DNA of 64,000 nucleotides from Roseomonas sp. (GTDB lineage: Bacteria > Pseudomonadota > Alphaproteobacteria > Acetobacterales > Acetobacteraceae). Made by a program: the position numbers and the translations under genes. Shown here one piece after another: positions 1 through 8,712 of this stretch (position 1 is the first letter of the stretch; the number at the start of each line of letters is the position of its first letter). The stretch spans positions 62,001 to 126,000 of the forward strand of contig JADCFX010000002.1 in the NCBI GenBank assembly GCA_020249285.1, given 5' to 3'. The notes beneath the pieces are model-generated. The model did not search any database. It was not told where the DNA came from and worked only from the letters and a program-made list of their open reading frames with translations.

Positions 1-104
1 ATATCCTTAATGCGGATTTGGGCGGCGGCGGGCGGCGCAATGAAGCAAGCCGCCAATGCCAGGGCGGTGAAGATTTTTGCGAGCGCTTGCGCTATACGGG
101 TCAA
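1..104 (-). CDS. flgI: Flagellar P-ring protein FlgI, N-terminal fragment (runs off left edge)
   Basis: Only the first 34 codons are in the window. On the minus strand a TTG start at 102-104 opens a reading frame encoding a basic N-terminus, a hydrophobic Ala-rich stretch ending in APPAAA, then the sequence QIRIKDI. This is a Sec signal peptide followed by the conserved beginning of mature FlgI, the periplasmic ring around the flagellar rod. No ATG or GTG is available in this frame, so TTG is the most likely start. The gene is divergent from fliX, an arrangement known from Caulobacter, and a near-perfect sigma-54 promoter lies about 55 bp upstream. The identification rests on a short stretch plus context. 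Confidence 0.75.
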   Translation of the reverse strand, partial: MTRIAQALAKIFTALALAACFIAPPAAAQIRIKD

Positions 105-157
105 TGTCTGTCTCCGGCAGCCACCCCGATCAAGGGCGGCGGTCTGACAGGGTTCAG

Positions 158-173
158 CGCAAAGCCCGTGCCA
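158..173 (-). promoter_or_regulatory. Sigma-54 (RpoN) -24/-12 promoter of flgI
   Basis: Read on the minus strand the site is TGGCACGGGCTTTGCG. It matches the RpoN consensus TGGCACG-N4-TTGC at every fixed position, with the GG and GC doublets correctly spaced. It points towards flgI, with a predicted transcript start near 147, about 43 nt before the TTG codon. Sigma-54 control of P-ring genes is established in Caulobacter. An enhancer site for FlbD was not identified. Confidence 0.85.
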
Positions 174-264
174 GGGTTTGGCGGTATCTTCGCCGAGTCG
201 TGGCGGCAAAACCTGCCGGGTCCCGGCTGAGCCTGCCGGGACAGGGCAGAACACAGGAGGTCAG

Positions 265-672
265 ATGGTCGTTATTCGGGGCGTTACAGGCGGCACCAAT
301 GTGCCGGGGGCGCGTTCAACGCGCGGCGCCTCGGGCGGCTTTCGTGTGGGCGGCGGCGCCGAGGAATCGCGCGAAGCCAATGCCAGCACTGGGGTTTCCG
401 CGGCCACGGCCATGGGGCTTTTAGCTGTCCAGGAATTGGGCCCGGCCAAGGAACGCAATGCCCGCGCCTTCCGCCGCGGTGAGGATATGCTCAAGGAACT
501 GAAGGCGCTGCAGTTGGAATTGCTGGCAGGCCGCGCCGATCCCGCTCGGCTAAAGGAACTCGCCCGGCTGACCGAGGGCGAAAAACCCGCCGATCCGGGT
601 CTGGCTGAGGCGGTTGAGGCGATTGCGCTCCGCGCCCGGTTAGAATTGGCCCGGCGCGGCCTGGAAAGCTGA
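265..672 (+). CDS. fliX: Class II flagellar assembly regulator FliX
   Basis: A 135-residue soluble protein with a low-complexity Gly/Ala/Arg N-terminal third and a helical, Leu-rich C-terminal half (MLKELKALQLELLAG near residues 75-90). This matches the family in size, composition and position next to flgI. In Caulobacter, FliX couples early flagellar assembly to FlbD-dependent sigma-54 transcription. The ATG at 265 is chosen because a perfect AGGAGG lies at 255-260; an upstream in-frame start at 178 has no ribosome-binding site and would run through the divergent promoter region. The function in this organism is inferred from family and context. Confidence 0.8.
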   Translation: MVVIRGVTGGTNVPGARSTRGASGGFRVGGGAEESREANASTGVSAATAMGLLAVQELGPAKERNARAFRRGEDMLKELKALQLELLAGRADPARLKELARLTEGEKPADPGLAEAVEAIALRARLELARRGLES

Positions 673-814
673 AATCGTCTTTTGTCAGATATTTGTCTTG
701 AAACGCCCCCTGGCGCCCACGGGCAAGCCAGTATAGAAGGCCGTTAGTCCGACGAGACAGGTTTCAGGAAAGAAATCACCTCGGCGGTTGTGCAAGGCGG
801 GGGAAGAAGAAGAT

Positions 815-1231
815 ATGTTGGTGACATTGCCGCCCGATTACCGACCCTCGGATTCCGAGGAGTTCATGAATGCCGTGCAGCTTGAATATTTCAGGCAAAA
901 ACTTCTCAGATGGCGGCAGGATCTTGTCCGAGAAGCAGGCGAAACGCTCTCATCCCTTTCCGAAGGTGGCATTACCGAAGCGGACCTCGCGGATCGCGCT
1001 TCGGTTGAAACGGACCGGGCACTTGAACTCCGCACCCGGGATCGGTCGCGCAAATTGATCAACAAGATTGATCAGGCATTGGAGAGGGTCGAACACGGAA
1101 CCTATGGCTATTGCGAGGAAAGCGGGGAGCCGATTTCGCTCCGCCGTCTGGAAGCGCGGCCCATCGCTACCATGACGATCGAAGCGCAGGAGCGCCATGA
1201 ACGTATGGAACGCGTGCATCGCGACGATTGA
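815..1231 (+). CDS. dksA: RNA polymerase-binding transcription factor DksA (single-Cys variant)
   Basis: A 138-residue DksA/TraR-family protein that would act through the RNA polymerase secondary channel with ppGpp in the stringent response. The coiled coil spans roughly residues 25-90 and carries the tip motif DxxDxA as D57-L-A-D60-R-A62. The globular domain reads GYCEESGEPI then RRLEARPIA. Of the four zinc-binding cysteines of the E. coli protein only the first remains (C100); the others are S103, T121 and A124, so the fold must hold without a C4 zinc site. Such Cys-poor DksA forms occur in alphaproteobacteria. The start at 815 gives the usual MLVTLPPDYRPS beginning; an upstream start at 788 is less likely. 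Confidence 0.92.
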   Translation: MLVTLPPDYRPSDSEEFMNAVQLEYFRQKLLRWRQDLVREAGETLSSLSEGGITEADLADRASVETDRALELRTRDRSRKLINKIDQALERVEHGTYGYCEESGEPISLRRLEARPIATMTIEAQERHERMERVHRDD

Positions 1232-1259
1232 GACTGGCGGGCGGCGCGGGCCGCCTGCC

Positions 1260-3482
1260 CTACAAAAAACCCACCGGGTCCACATCCACTTGCACCCGGA
1301 CATTGCCGGGCACATCCACCCGCGCCAGCCATTCGCCCAATAGCCGCTGCACGCCAATATCCCGCCGCGCCTTGAGCAAAAGCCGCCGGCGATGCCGCCC
1401 GCGCAGCAAGGCAAGCGGCGCGGGCGCGGGGCCCAGAACCTCCATCCCCTCCCCGACTGGCGCTGCGCGGCCTAAATCCCGTGCGACTCGGTCCGCTGCC
1501 TTTTCATCCGGGGAACTGACGATCAGCGCGGCAAGCCGGCCGAAGGGCGGCCAATGGCCGGGGCGGCGCGCTTCGGCCTCGGCCGCCATGAAGGCTTCAT
1601 TTTCGCCGGACACCAGCGCCTGCATCACCGGATGGTCTGGCGAGAAGCTTTGCAGCAAAACGCGGCCGGGACGTTCCGCGCGCCCGGCGCGGCCGGCCAC
1701 CTGATGAAGTAATTGGACCGTGCGCTCGGCAGCGCGCAGATCACCGCCGGCAAGGCCCAGATCAGCATCCACCACGCCAACCAGCGTCAGATAGGGAAAA
1801 TGCCAGCCCTTGGCCACGATTTGCGTACCGATGATCAGATCAACCTCGCGCTTTTCAATGGCCTCGGCAGCGGCTGAGGCGGCGGCGGGGCCGGGCAGTG
1901 TATCGGATGCCATGACCAGGCGGCGGGCTTCGGGGAACAGCAAGGCGGCTTCTTCCAAAACACGCTCCACGCCTGGGCCGATGGGCACCGTGCTATGCGG
2001 CGCGGCGCAGCTTGGGCAATGGCTTGGCGGCGCTTCGACATGGCCGCAATGGTGGCATTGCAGCCGCCGCGCGGCGCGGTGTTCCACTAGCCAGGCGGTG
2101 CAATTCGGGCAGCGCAGCCGATGGCCACAGGCGCGGCAGAGCGTGAGTGGCGCATAGCCGCGTCGGTTCAAAAACAGCATGGCCTGTTCGCCGCGCTTGA
2201 GCGTTTCCGCGACCGCAGCCACCAAGGCGGGGCTTAGGAAGCGCCCGCGCGGTGGGGTTTCACGCCTGAGGTCAATCAGCCCAATCTCAGGCAATACCGC
2301 GCCACCATGACGCGCCGCCAAATGGCATTCAGCGTATCGCCCAGCGCGCGCATTGGTGAGTGTTTCAAGCGAGGGTGTGGCGCTGACCAAGACACAGGCG
2401 GCATCTGATAGCCGCGCCCGCACCACGGCCATGTCCCGCGCATGATAGATCACGCCTTCTTCCTGCTTGAAGGCGGTTTCATGTTCTTCATCCACCACAA
2501 TCAGGCCGAGATCGGGAAAGGGCAGGAACAGCGCCGAACGCGCGCCGACCAGCACCGGGGCGCGACCTTCGGCCACTGCGCGCCAGGTGATGCGCCGCGT
2601 ACGGGGCGAAAGTTCTGAATGCCAAAGCGCAGGATCAGTGCCAAAGCGCGTGCGGAAGCGATCAAGCCATTGCGCGGAAAGCGCGATTTCAGGGAGCAGC
2701 ACCAAAGCCTGCCGCCCGGCCTGAAGCGCCGCGGCAATGGCTTCAAAATAGACCTCGGTCTTGCCGGAGCCCGTCACGCCGGAAAGCAAAGTGGTGCTGT
2801 AGGCCTCGCGCGCTACAGCCGAGCGTAGCAAAGCGGCGGCTTCGGCTTGGTCAGAATCCAGCACTGGGCCGGGGCGGGCCAGATCGGGCGGGCGGAATTC
2901 TTCCAGCGACGGCAGCAGGCCAGGGATCAGCAAGCCGGCATCGGCCATGCCGCGCAGCACAGCAGGCGCCACGCCGGCGTCCCGCGCCAGATCATCGGGG
3001 GCGCGCACCTCATGCGCTGGCAGTACGGCCAAGACACGCTGGCGCGCAGGCGTCAGGCGCGGCCCTTCAGGCAGAGGATCAGCGCGGCACCATCCGGCGC
3101 GATGGGGCTGTGCTTCCAAAGCGGCGGGGACACTCATCGCCATCCGCAGCACCGCGCCGCGGGGGGAAAGCGTATAGGCCGCGACCCAATCCACGAAACG
3201 GCGGAGCTTTTCCGGCATGGGCGGGGCTTCCAGCACGGCGGCGATGAGGCGCAGCCGATGCTCCGGCAGGGACGACTCGGGCGCTTCATCCCACACCACG
3301 CCAAGCACCTGCCGTCCGCCCAAGGGCACGGCGACGAAACTGCCGGGGGGCGGCGCTTCGCCATCCGCCCGGTAATCATAGGCATCCGCCAGTGGCAGGG
3401 GCAGCAATACGCGCAACCGCTTCGCCGGGCTGGACGAAATTGTTTCAGGCAAAAGGGACTGCTTTCGCAACGGGGCCGGCAT
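1260..3482 (-). CDS. priA: Primosomal replication-restart helicase PriA
   Basis: A 740-residue superfamily 2 helicase that reloads DnaB at stalled forks. An N-terminal 3'-DNA-end-binding domain is followed by Walker [10 protein letters not shown] near residues 235-243, the DEEH box in [12 protein letters not shown] near residue 330, and helicase motifs such as [11 protein letters not shown] zinc region near residues 445-490 contains CRACGH, CPNC, CHHCGH and CPSC, giving the eight cysteines of PriA. Length and domain order are normal. It is divergent from the transaldolase gene, with about 100 bp between the two starts. Confidence 0.96.
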   Translation of the reverse strand: MPAPLRKQSLLPETISSSPAKRLRVLLPLPLADAYDYRADGEAPPPGSFVAVPLGGRQVLGVVWDEAPESSLPEHRLRLIAAVLEAPPMPEKLRRFVDWVAAYTLSPRGAVLRMAMSVPAALEAQPHRAGWCRADPLPEGPRLTPARQRVLAVLPAHEVRAPDDLARDAGVAPAVLRGMADAGLLIPGLLPSLEEFRPPDLARPGPVLDSDQAEAAALLRSAVAREAYSTTLLSGVTGSGKTEVYFEAIAAALQAGRQALVLLPEIALSAQWLDRFRTRFGTDPALWHSELSPRTRRITWRAVAEGRAPVLVGARSALFLPFPDLGLIVVDEEHETAFKQEEGVIYHARDMAVVRARLSDAACVLVSATPSLETLTNARAGRYAECHLAARHGGAVLPEIGLIDLRRETPPRGRFLSPALVAAVAETLKRGEQAMLFLNRRGYAPLTLCRACGHRLRCPNCTAWLVEHRAARRLQCHHCGHVEAPPSHCPSCAAPHSTVPIGPGVERVLEEAALLFPEARRLVMASDTLPGPAAASAAAEAIEKREVDLIIGTQIVAKGWHFPYLTLVGVVDADLGLAGGDLRAAERTVQLLHQVAGRAGRAERPGRVLLQSFSPDHPVMQALVSGENEAFMAAEAEARRPGHWPPFGRLAALIVSSPDEKAADRVARDLGRAAPVGEGMEVLGPAPAPLALLRGRHRRRLLLKARRDIGVQRLLGEWLARVDVPGNVRVQVDVDPVGFL

Positions 3483-3585
3483 AGGCTATGGAATAGCCCA
3501 TTCGCGAAGAGAAGGCTTGCGCTTTGCTGCGCGTGGCGCCATTCCCCGCCAAAGCCTTGTCTTTCGCCATGCAGGATTGGAATTC

Positions 3586-4242
3586 ATGAAGTTTTTCGTT
3601 GATACCGCCGAAGTTGCCGAAATCCGCGCCCTTGCCGAATTGGGCATGGTGGATGGTGTGACCACCAATCCATCGCTGATCGCCAAATCCGGCCGCGACA
3701 TGAAGCAGGTGATTGCGGAAATCTGCGCCATCACCCCAGGCCCTGTCAGCGCTGAAGTGACCGCCACGGACGCCGCCGGCATGCTGGCCGAAGGGCGCTT
3801 CCTGCGTGGCATTGCGCCGAATGTGGCGGTGAAGGTCCCACTGACGGAAGCCGGGCTGATCGCCTGCCGGACGCTTGCCGCCGAAGGCACTTTGGTGAAT
3901 GTCACGCTCTGCTTTTCCGCAGCCCAGGCGCTGCTGGCCGCCAAGGCCGGAGCGGCCTTCATTTCCCCCTTTGTCGGGCGGCTTGATGATATTGCGACGG
4001 ATGGCATGCGGCTGATTGCGGACATTGTGCAGATATACCGCAATTACCCCGCGCTTCGTACCGAGGTTTTGGTGGCTTCCATCCGCCACCCCATCCATCT
4101 GGTGGAAAGTGCCAAGCTTGGCGCGCATGTGGCGACGCTGCCGCCCAGCGTGATCCGCCAATTGCTGAAGCATCCGCTGACCGATAAGGGGCTGGAAGCC
4201 TTCCTGGCGGATTGGAAAAAGACGGGACAAAGCATCCTGTGA
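3586..4242 (+). CDS. Fructose-6-phosphate aldolase / transaldolase (small type)
   Basis: A 218-residue TalC/Fsa-type (beta/alpha)8 barrel acting in the non-oxidative pentose phosphate pathway or as fructose-6-phosphate aldolase. The start [10 protein letters not shown], the motif [11 protein letters not shown] at residues 24-34 and the Schiff-base lysine K83 in VAVKVPLT are all visible. The ATG at 3586 gives the family-typical N-terminus; the 23 codons upstream in frame do not look coding. Transaldolase and aldolase activity cannot be told apart from sequence by eye. The stop overlaps the GTG start of the next gene (GTGA), so the two are probably translationally coupled. Confidence 0.93.
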   Translation: MKFFVDTAEVAEIRALAELGMVDGVTTNPSLIAKSGRDMKQVIAEICAITPGPVSAEVTATDAAGMLAEGRFLRGIAPNVAVKVPLTEAGLIACRTLAAEGTLVNVTLCFSAAQALLAAKAGAAFISPFVGRLDDIATDGMRLIADIVQIYRNYPALRTEVLVASIRHPIHLVESAKLGAHVATLPPSVIRQLLKHPLTDKGLEAFLADWKKTGQSIL

Positions 4243-4922
4243 GGACCCCGCCCTCAGACGGGAAGGCCCCGAACGGGCCCTCGGCTGAGGAGGTGGAAGC
4301 TTTCTTGCGCGCCAATCCCGGATTCTTGGCAGCCCGGCCAGAGCTTTACCGCGCGCTAGCACCGCCGCGCCGCGTGCATGGCGATGGGCTGACCGACCAT
4401 ATGGCGGCGATGCTGGGCGCGGAACGCGAACGCGCATCCGCGCTGGATGCTGAATTGCGCCTGGCTTTGGATGCGGAACGCGCTGGGCTTGGTTTGGTAT
4501 CGCGCGTTCGCCTGGCGGTACTGGCGCTGATGCGTTCAGATGACGCGCCCGAGACCGTGGCGCAGGAATGGCCAAATCTGCTGGGGCTTGAGAGCTGCAC
4601 GCTATGTGTGGAGCCACCGGATAATCCCGGGCAGCTTTGGATGCGCCCGGAACAGCGGCCCCTGCCGCGTGGCATGGTGGAAAAATTGCTCGGGCGCGGG
4701 CGCGATGTGCTGGTGCGCGACAAGCCAGAAGATGCGGATGCGCTGCATGGCGAAGCGGGCGGGCTGATTGCGCGCGATGCGCTGATACGCGTGGTGGTGG
4801 CGCAGCAACCGCTCATGCTGTTGGCGCTGGGCGCGCGGGATGCCCATGCCCTGCCGGCGCGGCATGGCACTGAACCCCTTGTGTTCCTGGGCCGCGCTGT
4901 AGCGGCGGCCATTGCAAGGTAG
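4239..4922 (+). CDS. DUF484 family protein
   Basis: A 227-residue protein of the DUF484 family, a GAF-like sensory fold of unknown role usually found next to xerC. The N-terminal part [21 protein letters not shown] is the family signature; a helical segment follows at about residues 60-90, then the GAF-like core. A GTG start at 4239, overlapping the preceding TGA, is preferred to the ATG at 4212, which would overlap the transaldolase gene by 31 nt. It sits between transaldolase and xerC with one base between its stop and the xerC ATG, so it is probably part of that operon. The function is not known. Confidence 0.85.
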   Translation: MRTPPSDGKAPNGPSAEEVEAFLRANPGFLAARPELYRALAPPRRVHGDGLTDHMAAMLGAERERASALDAELRLALDAERAGLGLVSRVRLAVLALMRSDDAPETVAQEWPNLLGLESCTLCVEPPDNPGQLWMRPEQRPLPRGMVEKLLGRGRDVLVRDKPEDADALHGEAGGLIARDALIRVVVAQQPLMLLALGARDAHALPARHGTEPLVFLGRAVAAAIAR

Positions 4923-4923
4923 C

Positions 4924-5856
4924 ATGACTGGCGCCGAGGCTTCCGCCGCTTGGCTTGGCTGGTTCGCCCAAGAACGCCGCGCGAGTGCGCATAGCATCGA
5001 AGCCTATGGGCGCGATGTGGCGCAATTTCTTGGCTTTCTGACACAGCATCTGGGTGCGGAGCCCGATCTGGCCGCGCTTGGCACGCTGCGGCCGACGGAT
5101 TTGCGCGCGTTTCTGTCAGCCCGCGCCATGGGAGGCGATGTGGGTGCGACCCGCGCGCGCAAGCTTGCCGCAATTCGGAGTTTTCTGCGCTATTTGCAGC
5201 GCCATCAGGGCATGGCGCCAGTCGCACTTGCCGGGCTGCGTGCGCCGCGTGCGAAAGTGCCTTTGCCGCGTGCGCTCAGTGTCAAGGAAGCGCGCGCTGC
5301 GGCGGAGGAAATCCCCGATGTCTATGCTCTGGGGCGGCATGAAAACCCGCGCCTGCAAGCGGCACGCGACCGCGCACTGTTCACGCTGCTTTACGGCGCA
5401 GGACTGAGGCTGGGGGAGGCTTTGGCGCTGAATTTGGGCGATGCACCGCGCACGGGGTCTGACGCTGCGCTTCGCGTCGTTGGCAAAGGTAATAAGGAAA
5501 GGCTGGTGCCGATATTGCCGGTGATCCGCGATGCCATGGCGGCATATCTTGCCGAACGCGGCGGTGGTGCGGCGGATGAGCCCTTGTTCATCGGCGCGCG
5601 TGGCGCGCGGCTTGATCCGGCGGTGGCACAAAAAAGGCTACGCGATTTTCGCAGGCTTGCCGGGCTGCCAGAACATGCGAGCCCGCATGCGCTCCGGCAT
5701 TCCTTCGCGACGCATTTGCTGGGCGGCGGGGCTGATTTGCGCGCGATCCAGGAATTGCTCGGCCATGCCAGCCTTTCCACCACGCAGCGCTATACGGCGG
5801 TGGATGCGGCGGCGCTGCTGGAGACCTGGCGCAAGGCGCATCCGCGGGCGGATTGA
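4924..5856 (+). CDS. xerC: Tyrosine recombinase XerC
   Basis: A 310-residue site-specific recombinase that resolves chromosome dimers at dif with XerD. The N-terminal SAM-like core-binding domain covers residues 1-105. The catalytic domain shows the complete set: R162 in GAGLRLGEAL, K188 in VVGKGNKER, H255 and R258 in HALRHSFATHLL, H281 in LGHASLSTT, and the nucleophile Y290. The ATG at 4924 follows the DUF484 stop by one base. No integrase-like extensions or nearby att sites are visible and the gene lies in a housekeeping block. XerC rather than XerD is inferred from the DUF484 neighbour. Confidence 0.93.
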   Translation: MTGAEASAAWLGWFAQERRASAHSIEAYGRDVAQFLGFLTQHLGAEPDLAALGTLRPTDLRAFLSARAMGGDVGATRARKLAAIRSFLRYLQRHQGMAPVALAGLRAPRAKVPLPRALSVKEARAAAEEIPDVYALGRHENPRLQAARDRALFTLLYGAGLRLGEALALNLGDAPRTGSDAALRVVGKGNKERLVPILPVIRDAMAAYLAERGGGAADEPLFIGARGARLDPAVAQKRLRDFRRLAGLPEHASPHALRHSFATHLLGGGADLRAIQELLGHASLSTTQRYTAVDAAALLETWRKAHPRAD

Positions 5857-5904
5857 CCGGCTAGTCTTGGCGCTGACAATGTTGGAAATCACGGGAGAAA
5901 CGCC

Positions 5905-6678
5905 ATGAGCATTCGCATCGGTATCGCCGGCATGGCCGGGCGCATGGGCCAGCTTTTGATTGAGGAAGTCAATGCTGCTGGTGCGGCGTGTGTGGGCGGC
6001 ACCCTGCGCGCCGGCGGCAAGCCCGGCCCTACTGGCTTGCAAAGCTTTCCAGATATCGCCTCGCTTTTCGGCGCTTCCGATGTAGTGATTGATTTCACCC
6101 ATGCGGAAACGGCCGCCACCCATGCCGCCGCTGCCGCCGCCTGCGGCAAGGGATTCATCCTGGGCAGTTCAGGGCTTTCCGCAGCGGCAGAAGCAGCAGT
6201 GGCGGAAGCCAGCAAACGCGCGCCGATTGTCTATGCTGCGAATTTCGCGCCGGGGGTCAATCTGTTTTTGGCGATTGCGGAGCGCATGGCGGCAGCACTC
6301 CCTGGTGCGCAATATGATGCCGAGATTGTGGAGATGCACCACCGCCAAAAGGTGGATGCGCCATCCGGCACGGCGGTCGCTTTGGGCCGCGCTGTGGCGG
6401 CCGGGCGCGGCACCACCATGGAAGAAGCCGGCATTGAAAGCGGGCGCGATGGGCATTGCGGCCCGCGCGGCACCGGCACGATTGGCTTCGCGGCTTTGCG
6501 CGGCGGGCAGGTGGTGGGTGAACACACGCTGCTTTTCGCTGCCGCTTCAGAACATATCAGCCTGACGCATCGCAGTTTTGATCGCCGCGTTTATGCCACG
6601 GGTGCCGTGCGCGCGGCGCTTTGGGTGCATGGGCGGGCACCCGCGCTTTACGGGATGAAGAATGTGCTTGGGATGTAG
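5905..6678 (+). CDS. dapB: 4-hydroxy-tetrahydrodipicolinate reductase DapB
   Basis: A 257-residue enzyme of lysine and diaminopimelate synthesis that reduces the DapA product with NAD(P)H. The nucleotide-binding loop is GIAGMAGRMG at residues 6-15. The catalytic block EMHHRQKVDAPSGTA around residues 143-158 carries the conserved His pair and Lys. The C-terminal dimer region with FAALRGGQVVGEHT is present. The ATG at 5905 has a GGGAGA ribosome-binding site. Its stop is only 6 bp from the convergent LLM gene and no terminator hairpin fits in between. Confidence 0.96.
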   Translation: MSIRIGIAGMAGRMGQLLIEEVNAAGAACVGGTLRAGGKPGPTGLQSFPDIASLFGASDVVIDFTHAETAATHAAAAAACGKGFILGSSGLSAAAEAAVAEASKRAPIVYAANFAPGVNLFLAIAERMAAALPGAQYDAEIVEMHHRQKVDAPSGTAVALGRAVAAGRGTTMEEAGIESGRDGHCGPRGTGTIGFAALRGGQVVGEHTLLFAAASEHISLTHRSFDRRVYATGAVRAALWVHGRAPALYGMKNVLGM

Positions 6679-6683
6679 TTTGG

Positions 6684-8033
6684 TTATCTTTGCCAATCGA
6701 AGGGCTCCGCGCGCGGCAGGCCGAGGTTTTCCCTTAGCGTCGTGCCGGTGAATTCCTTGCGGAAGACACCGCGGCGCTGCAATTCCGGCACAATCAGGCG
6801 CACAAATTCCTCATAAGTGCCGGGCATGTGTGTGGCAGCCAGCACGAAGCCATCGCAGGCGCCACCTTCCAACCACGCCTGCATTTCATCCGCAACGCGC
6901 TTGGGCGTGCCGCAAAAAACCGGGAATTCGCGAATGGTGCCGCGACCGGTGATTTCCACGAAATCGCGGAGAGTAGGGTTACGCTTGCCGCTTGAAGCCA
7001 CCACGCGATCACGCAGCGCTTGCAGCCCTTTGATGCCGGCTAATTCATCATCAGTGAAGGCATCATCCAAGCCTTTTGACGCGAAATCATAATTCAGCGC
7101 TTCAGACAGCAAGGAAAGCCCATCAACCGGCTTGGCCAGGCCATCAATCAAGGCTCGCTTTTCTTCAGCCGCCGCTTCGGTTTCGCCGACAATGCAATAA
7201 ACGGCGGGGCAGATGCGCACTGTCGCGGGGTCTCGGCCAGATGCGGCGACCTGTTCCTTGAAATCGCGATAGCCGCGCTTGGCGACTTCCATATTCGCGT
7301 AGATCACGAAAACCAGATCGCCCCAGCGTGCAGCGGAGGTCTTGCCACGACCGCTTTGGCCAGCCTGGATCAGAACGGGGCGGCCTTGAGGCGTGCGCGG
7401 CACCGTGAATGGGCCGCGGCTTTTGAACCATTTGCCCTTATGGTCCAACCGCCGGACCTTGCTGGGATCGGCGAAGATGCCGCTCTCACGGTCCTGGATG
7501 ATGGCGTCATCACCCCAGGAATCCCAATGCGACAGGACGATTTCCAGGAATTCATCAGCGCGATCATAGCGCAGATCATGTTCCAGATGATCATCCGCGC
7601 CCATGTTATGCGCTTCACTATCATTCAGCGAAGTCACCACATTCCAGGCCGCGCGCCCGCCCAGCATGTGATCAAGCGTCGCGAAAACCCGCGCCACATG
7701 GAAGGGTTCATAATAGGTGGTGGAATAGGTGCCGCCGAGGCCAAGCTTGGATGTAGCAAGCCCCATCGCCGTCAGGATTGAAACCAGATCAAGCTTCACC
7801 ACGCGAATGCCATTACGCACCGCTTCCGCATGGTCATGGCCGAGAATATCGGGCATGGCGAGCCGGTCATCGAAAAACGCCATGTGGAAGCAGCCGGCCT
7901 CCAGCGTGCGGGCGATGCGCTGGTAATATTCCGGGCGGAGATAATCCTGCATGGTCGCGGGATGACGCCAGGAGCCGACATAATTCGAGCAATTCTGCGC
8001 TTGCAGAAAAGCGACCAACGTCATCTGTTTCAT
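6684..8033 (-). CDS. LLM-class flavin-dependent monooxygenase (NtaA/SnaA/DszA type)
   Basis: A 449-residue luciferase-like (beta/alpha)8 monooxygenase of the group that includes nitrilotriacetate monooxygenase and DszA, which use FMNH2 supplied by a separate reductase. Typical landmarks are HMAFFDDRLAMPD near residue 50, AAWNVVTSLNDSEAHNMG, HEHDLRYDRADEFLE-type residues near 150, and RPVLIQAGQSGRG near 220. The substrate cannot be predicted. A GGGAA ribosome-binding site precedes the ATG at 8033. It lies directly downstream of the TetR gene on the same strand, so both may be autoregulated from the 8663-8677 operator. No flavin reductase gene is adjacent. Confidence 0.9.
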   Translation of the reverse strand: MKQMTLVAFLQAQNCSNYVGSWRHPATMQDYLRPEYYQRIARTLEAGCFHMAFFDDRLAMPDILGHDHAEAVRNGIRVVKLDLVSILTAMGLATSKLGLGGTYSTTYYEPFHVARVFATLDHMLGGRAAWNVVTSLNDSEAHNMGADDHLEHDLRYDRADEFLEIVLSHWDSWGDDAIIQDRESGIFADPSKVRRLDHKGKWFKSRGPFTVPRTPQGRPVLIQAGQSGRGKTSAARWGDLVFVIYANMEVAKRGYRDFKEQVAASGRDPATVRICPAVYCIVGETEAAAEEKRALIDGLAKPVDGLSLLSEALNYDFASKGLDDAFTDDELAGIKGLQALRDRVVASSGKRNPTLRDFVEITGRGTIREFPVFCGTPKRVADEMQAWLEGGACDGFVLAATHMPGTYEEFVRLIVPELQRRGVFRKEFTGTTLRENLGLPRAEPFDWQR

Positions 8034-8093
8034 TGGCGTATTCCCTTTTCCCGTGTTTCAGCATTGCGCGGCAGCGATGGCGCGGCAAGCCAT

Positions 8094-8651
8094 TCAGTCT
8101 GGGCTTGTGGGCAGCCTGGCCAAGTGGCTTTCCATCAGCGTACGCGCGGAAAGGCCAAATAGCCGAATGCGGCGGGTTTCGGACATCACCAGCAAGCCAA
8201 CGGCCAGCGCAAAGGCTTCGGTTGCCGCTTCCTGGCCACCAAGCGCGCGCATCGGCGCTAGCGCCGCCATCAGCGCGGCATTCAACCCCGGATCAAGCCC
8301 CTGCCCCAGCCCACGCGGCGCAAGGCCGCCGCCACCCAAATAAAACCCCAGCGCCAATTCCTGCGGATGCGCCGCATAAAAATCAAACAAGGCAAGCGCC
8401 GCGCCGCGAAACCCATCCCGCCCCGCGCCATCCGCCACCGCTGCCTTCAGGCGCGCAAGGCTATCGCGCAGCACTTCGGCATAAATCGCCTCACGCGAGG
8501 GGAAATGGAAGTAAAGCGCGGCGGGCGTATAGCCAGCGCGCGCGGCAATGGCGCGCAGGCTGGCGCCTTCCAGCCCAGCCTCGGCGAAAAGCGCCTTGGC
8601 GGCAGCTAGGATATGGTCTCGCTTGGCGGCGTTCTTGGTTGGTCGGGTCAT
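8094..8651 (-). CDS. TetR/AcrR family transcriptional regulator
   Basis: A 185-residue repressor. The N-terminal DNA-binding domain (residues 1-60) has the characteristic helix-turn-helix SLRAIAARAGYTPAALYFHF followed by SREAIYAEVL. The C-terminal ligand domain, rich in Ala and Leu, resembles the TetR_C_33/WHG class. It is divergent from the HpaB-like gene, with 61 bp between starts. That gap contains the palindrome TCTAAC-AGC-GTTAGA, a plausible operator controlling both directions. The inducer is unknown; from context it is probably an aromatic or acyl-CoA related compound. Confidence 0.92.
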   Translation of the reverse strand: MTRPTKNAAKRDHILAAAKALFAEAGLEGASLRAIAARAGYTPAALYFHFPSREAIYAEVLRDSLARLKAAVADGAGRDGFRGAALALFDFYAAHPQELALGFYLGGGGLAPRGLGQGLDPGLNAALMAALAPMRALGGQEAATEAFALAVGLLVMSETRRIRLFGLSARTLMESHLARLPTSPD

Positions 8652-8662
8652 TGACGAAAAAT

Positions 8663-8677
8663 TCTAACAGCGTTAGA
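8663..8677. promoter_or_regulatory. Palindromic operator for the adjacent TetR regulator
   Basis: The 15-bp inverted repeat TCTAAC-AGC-GTTAGA lies 12 bp before the TetR start codon and 36 bp before the ATG of the divergent HpaB-like gene. Perfect 6-bp arms with a 3-bp centre are typical of TetR-family operators. The assignment is by position and symmetry only. Confidence 0.7.
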
Positions 8678-8712
8678 TTTTACCCGTCAACCGGTTATGG
8701 GAAGCCCTTATC

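Noticed and set aside
4924..5856. Tyrosine recombinase as a sign of an integrated element
   Set aside because: It lies in a housekeeping block after DUF484 and has the normal XerC length; no tRNA, att repeats or cargo genes are adjacent.
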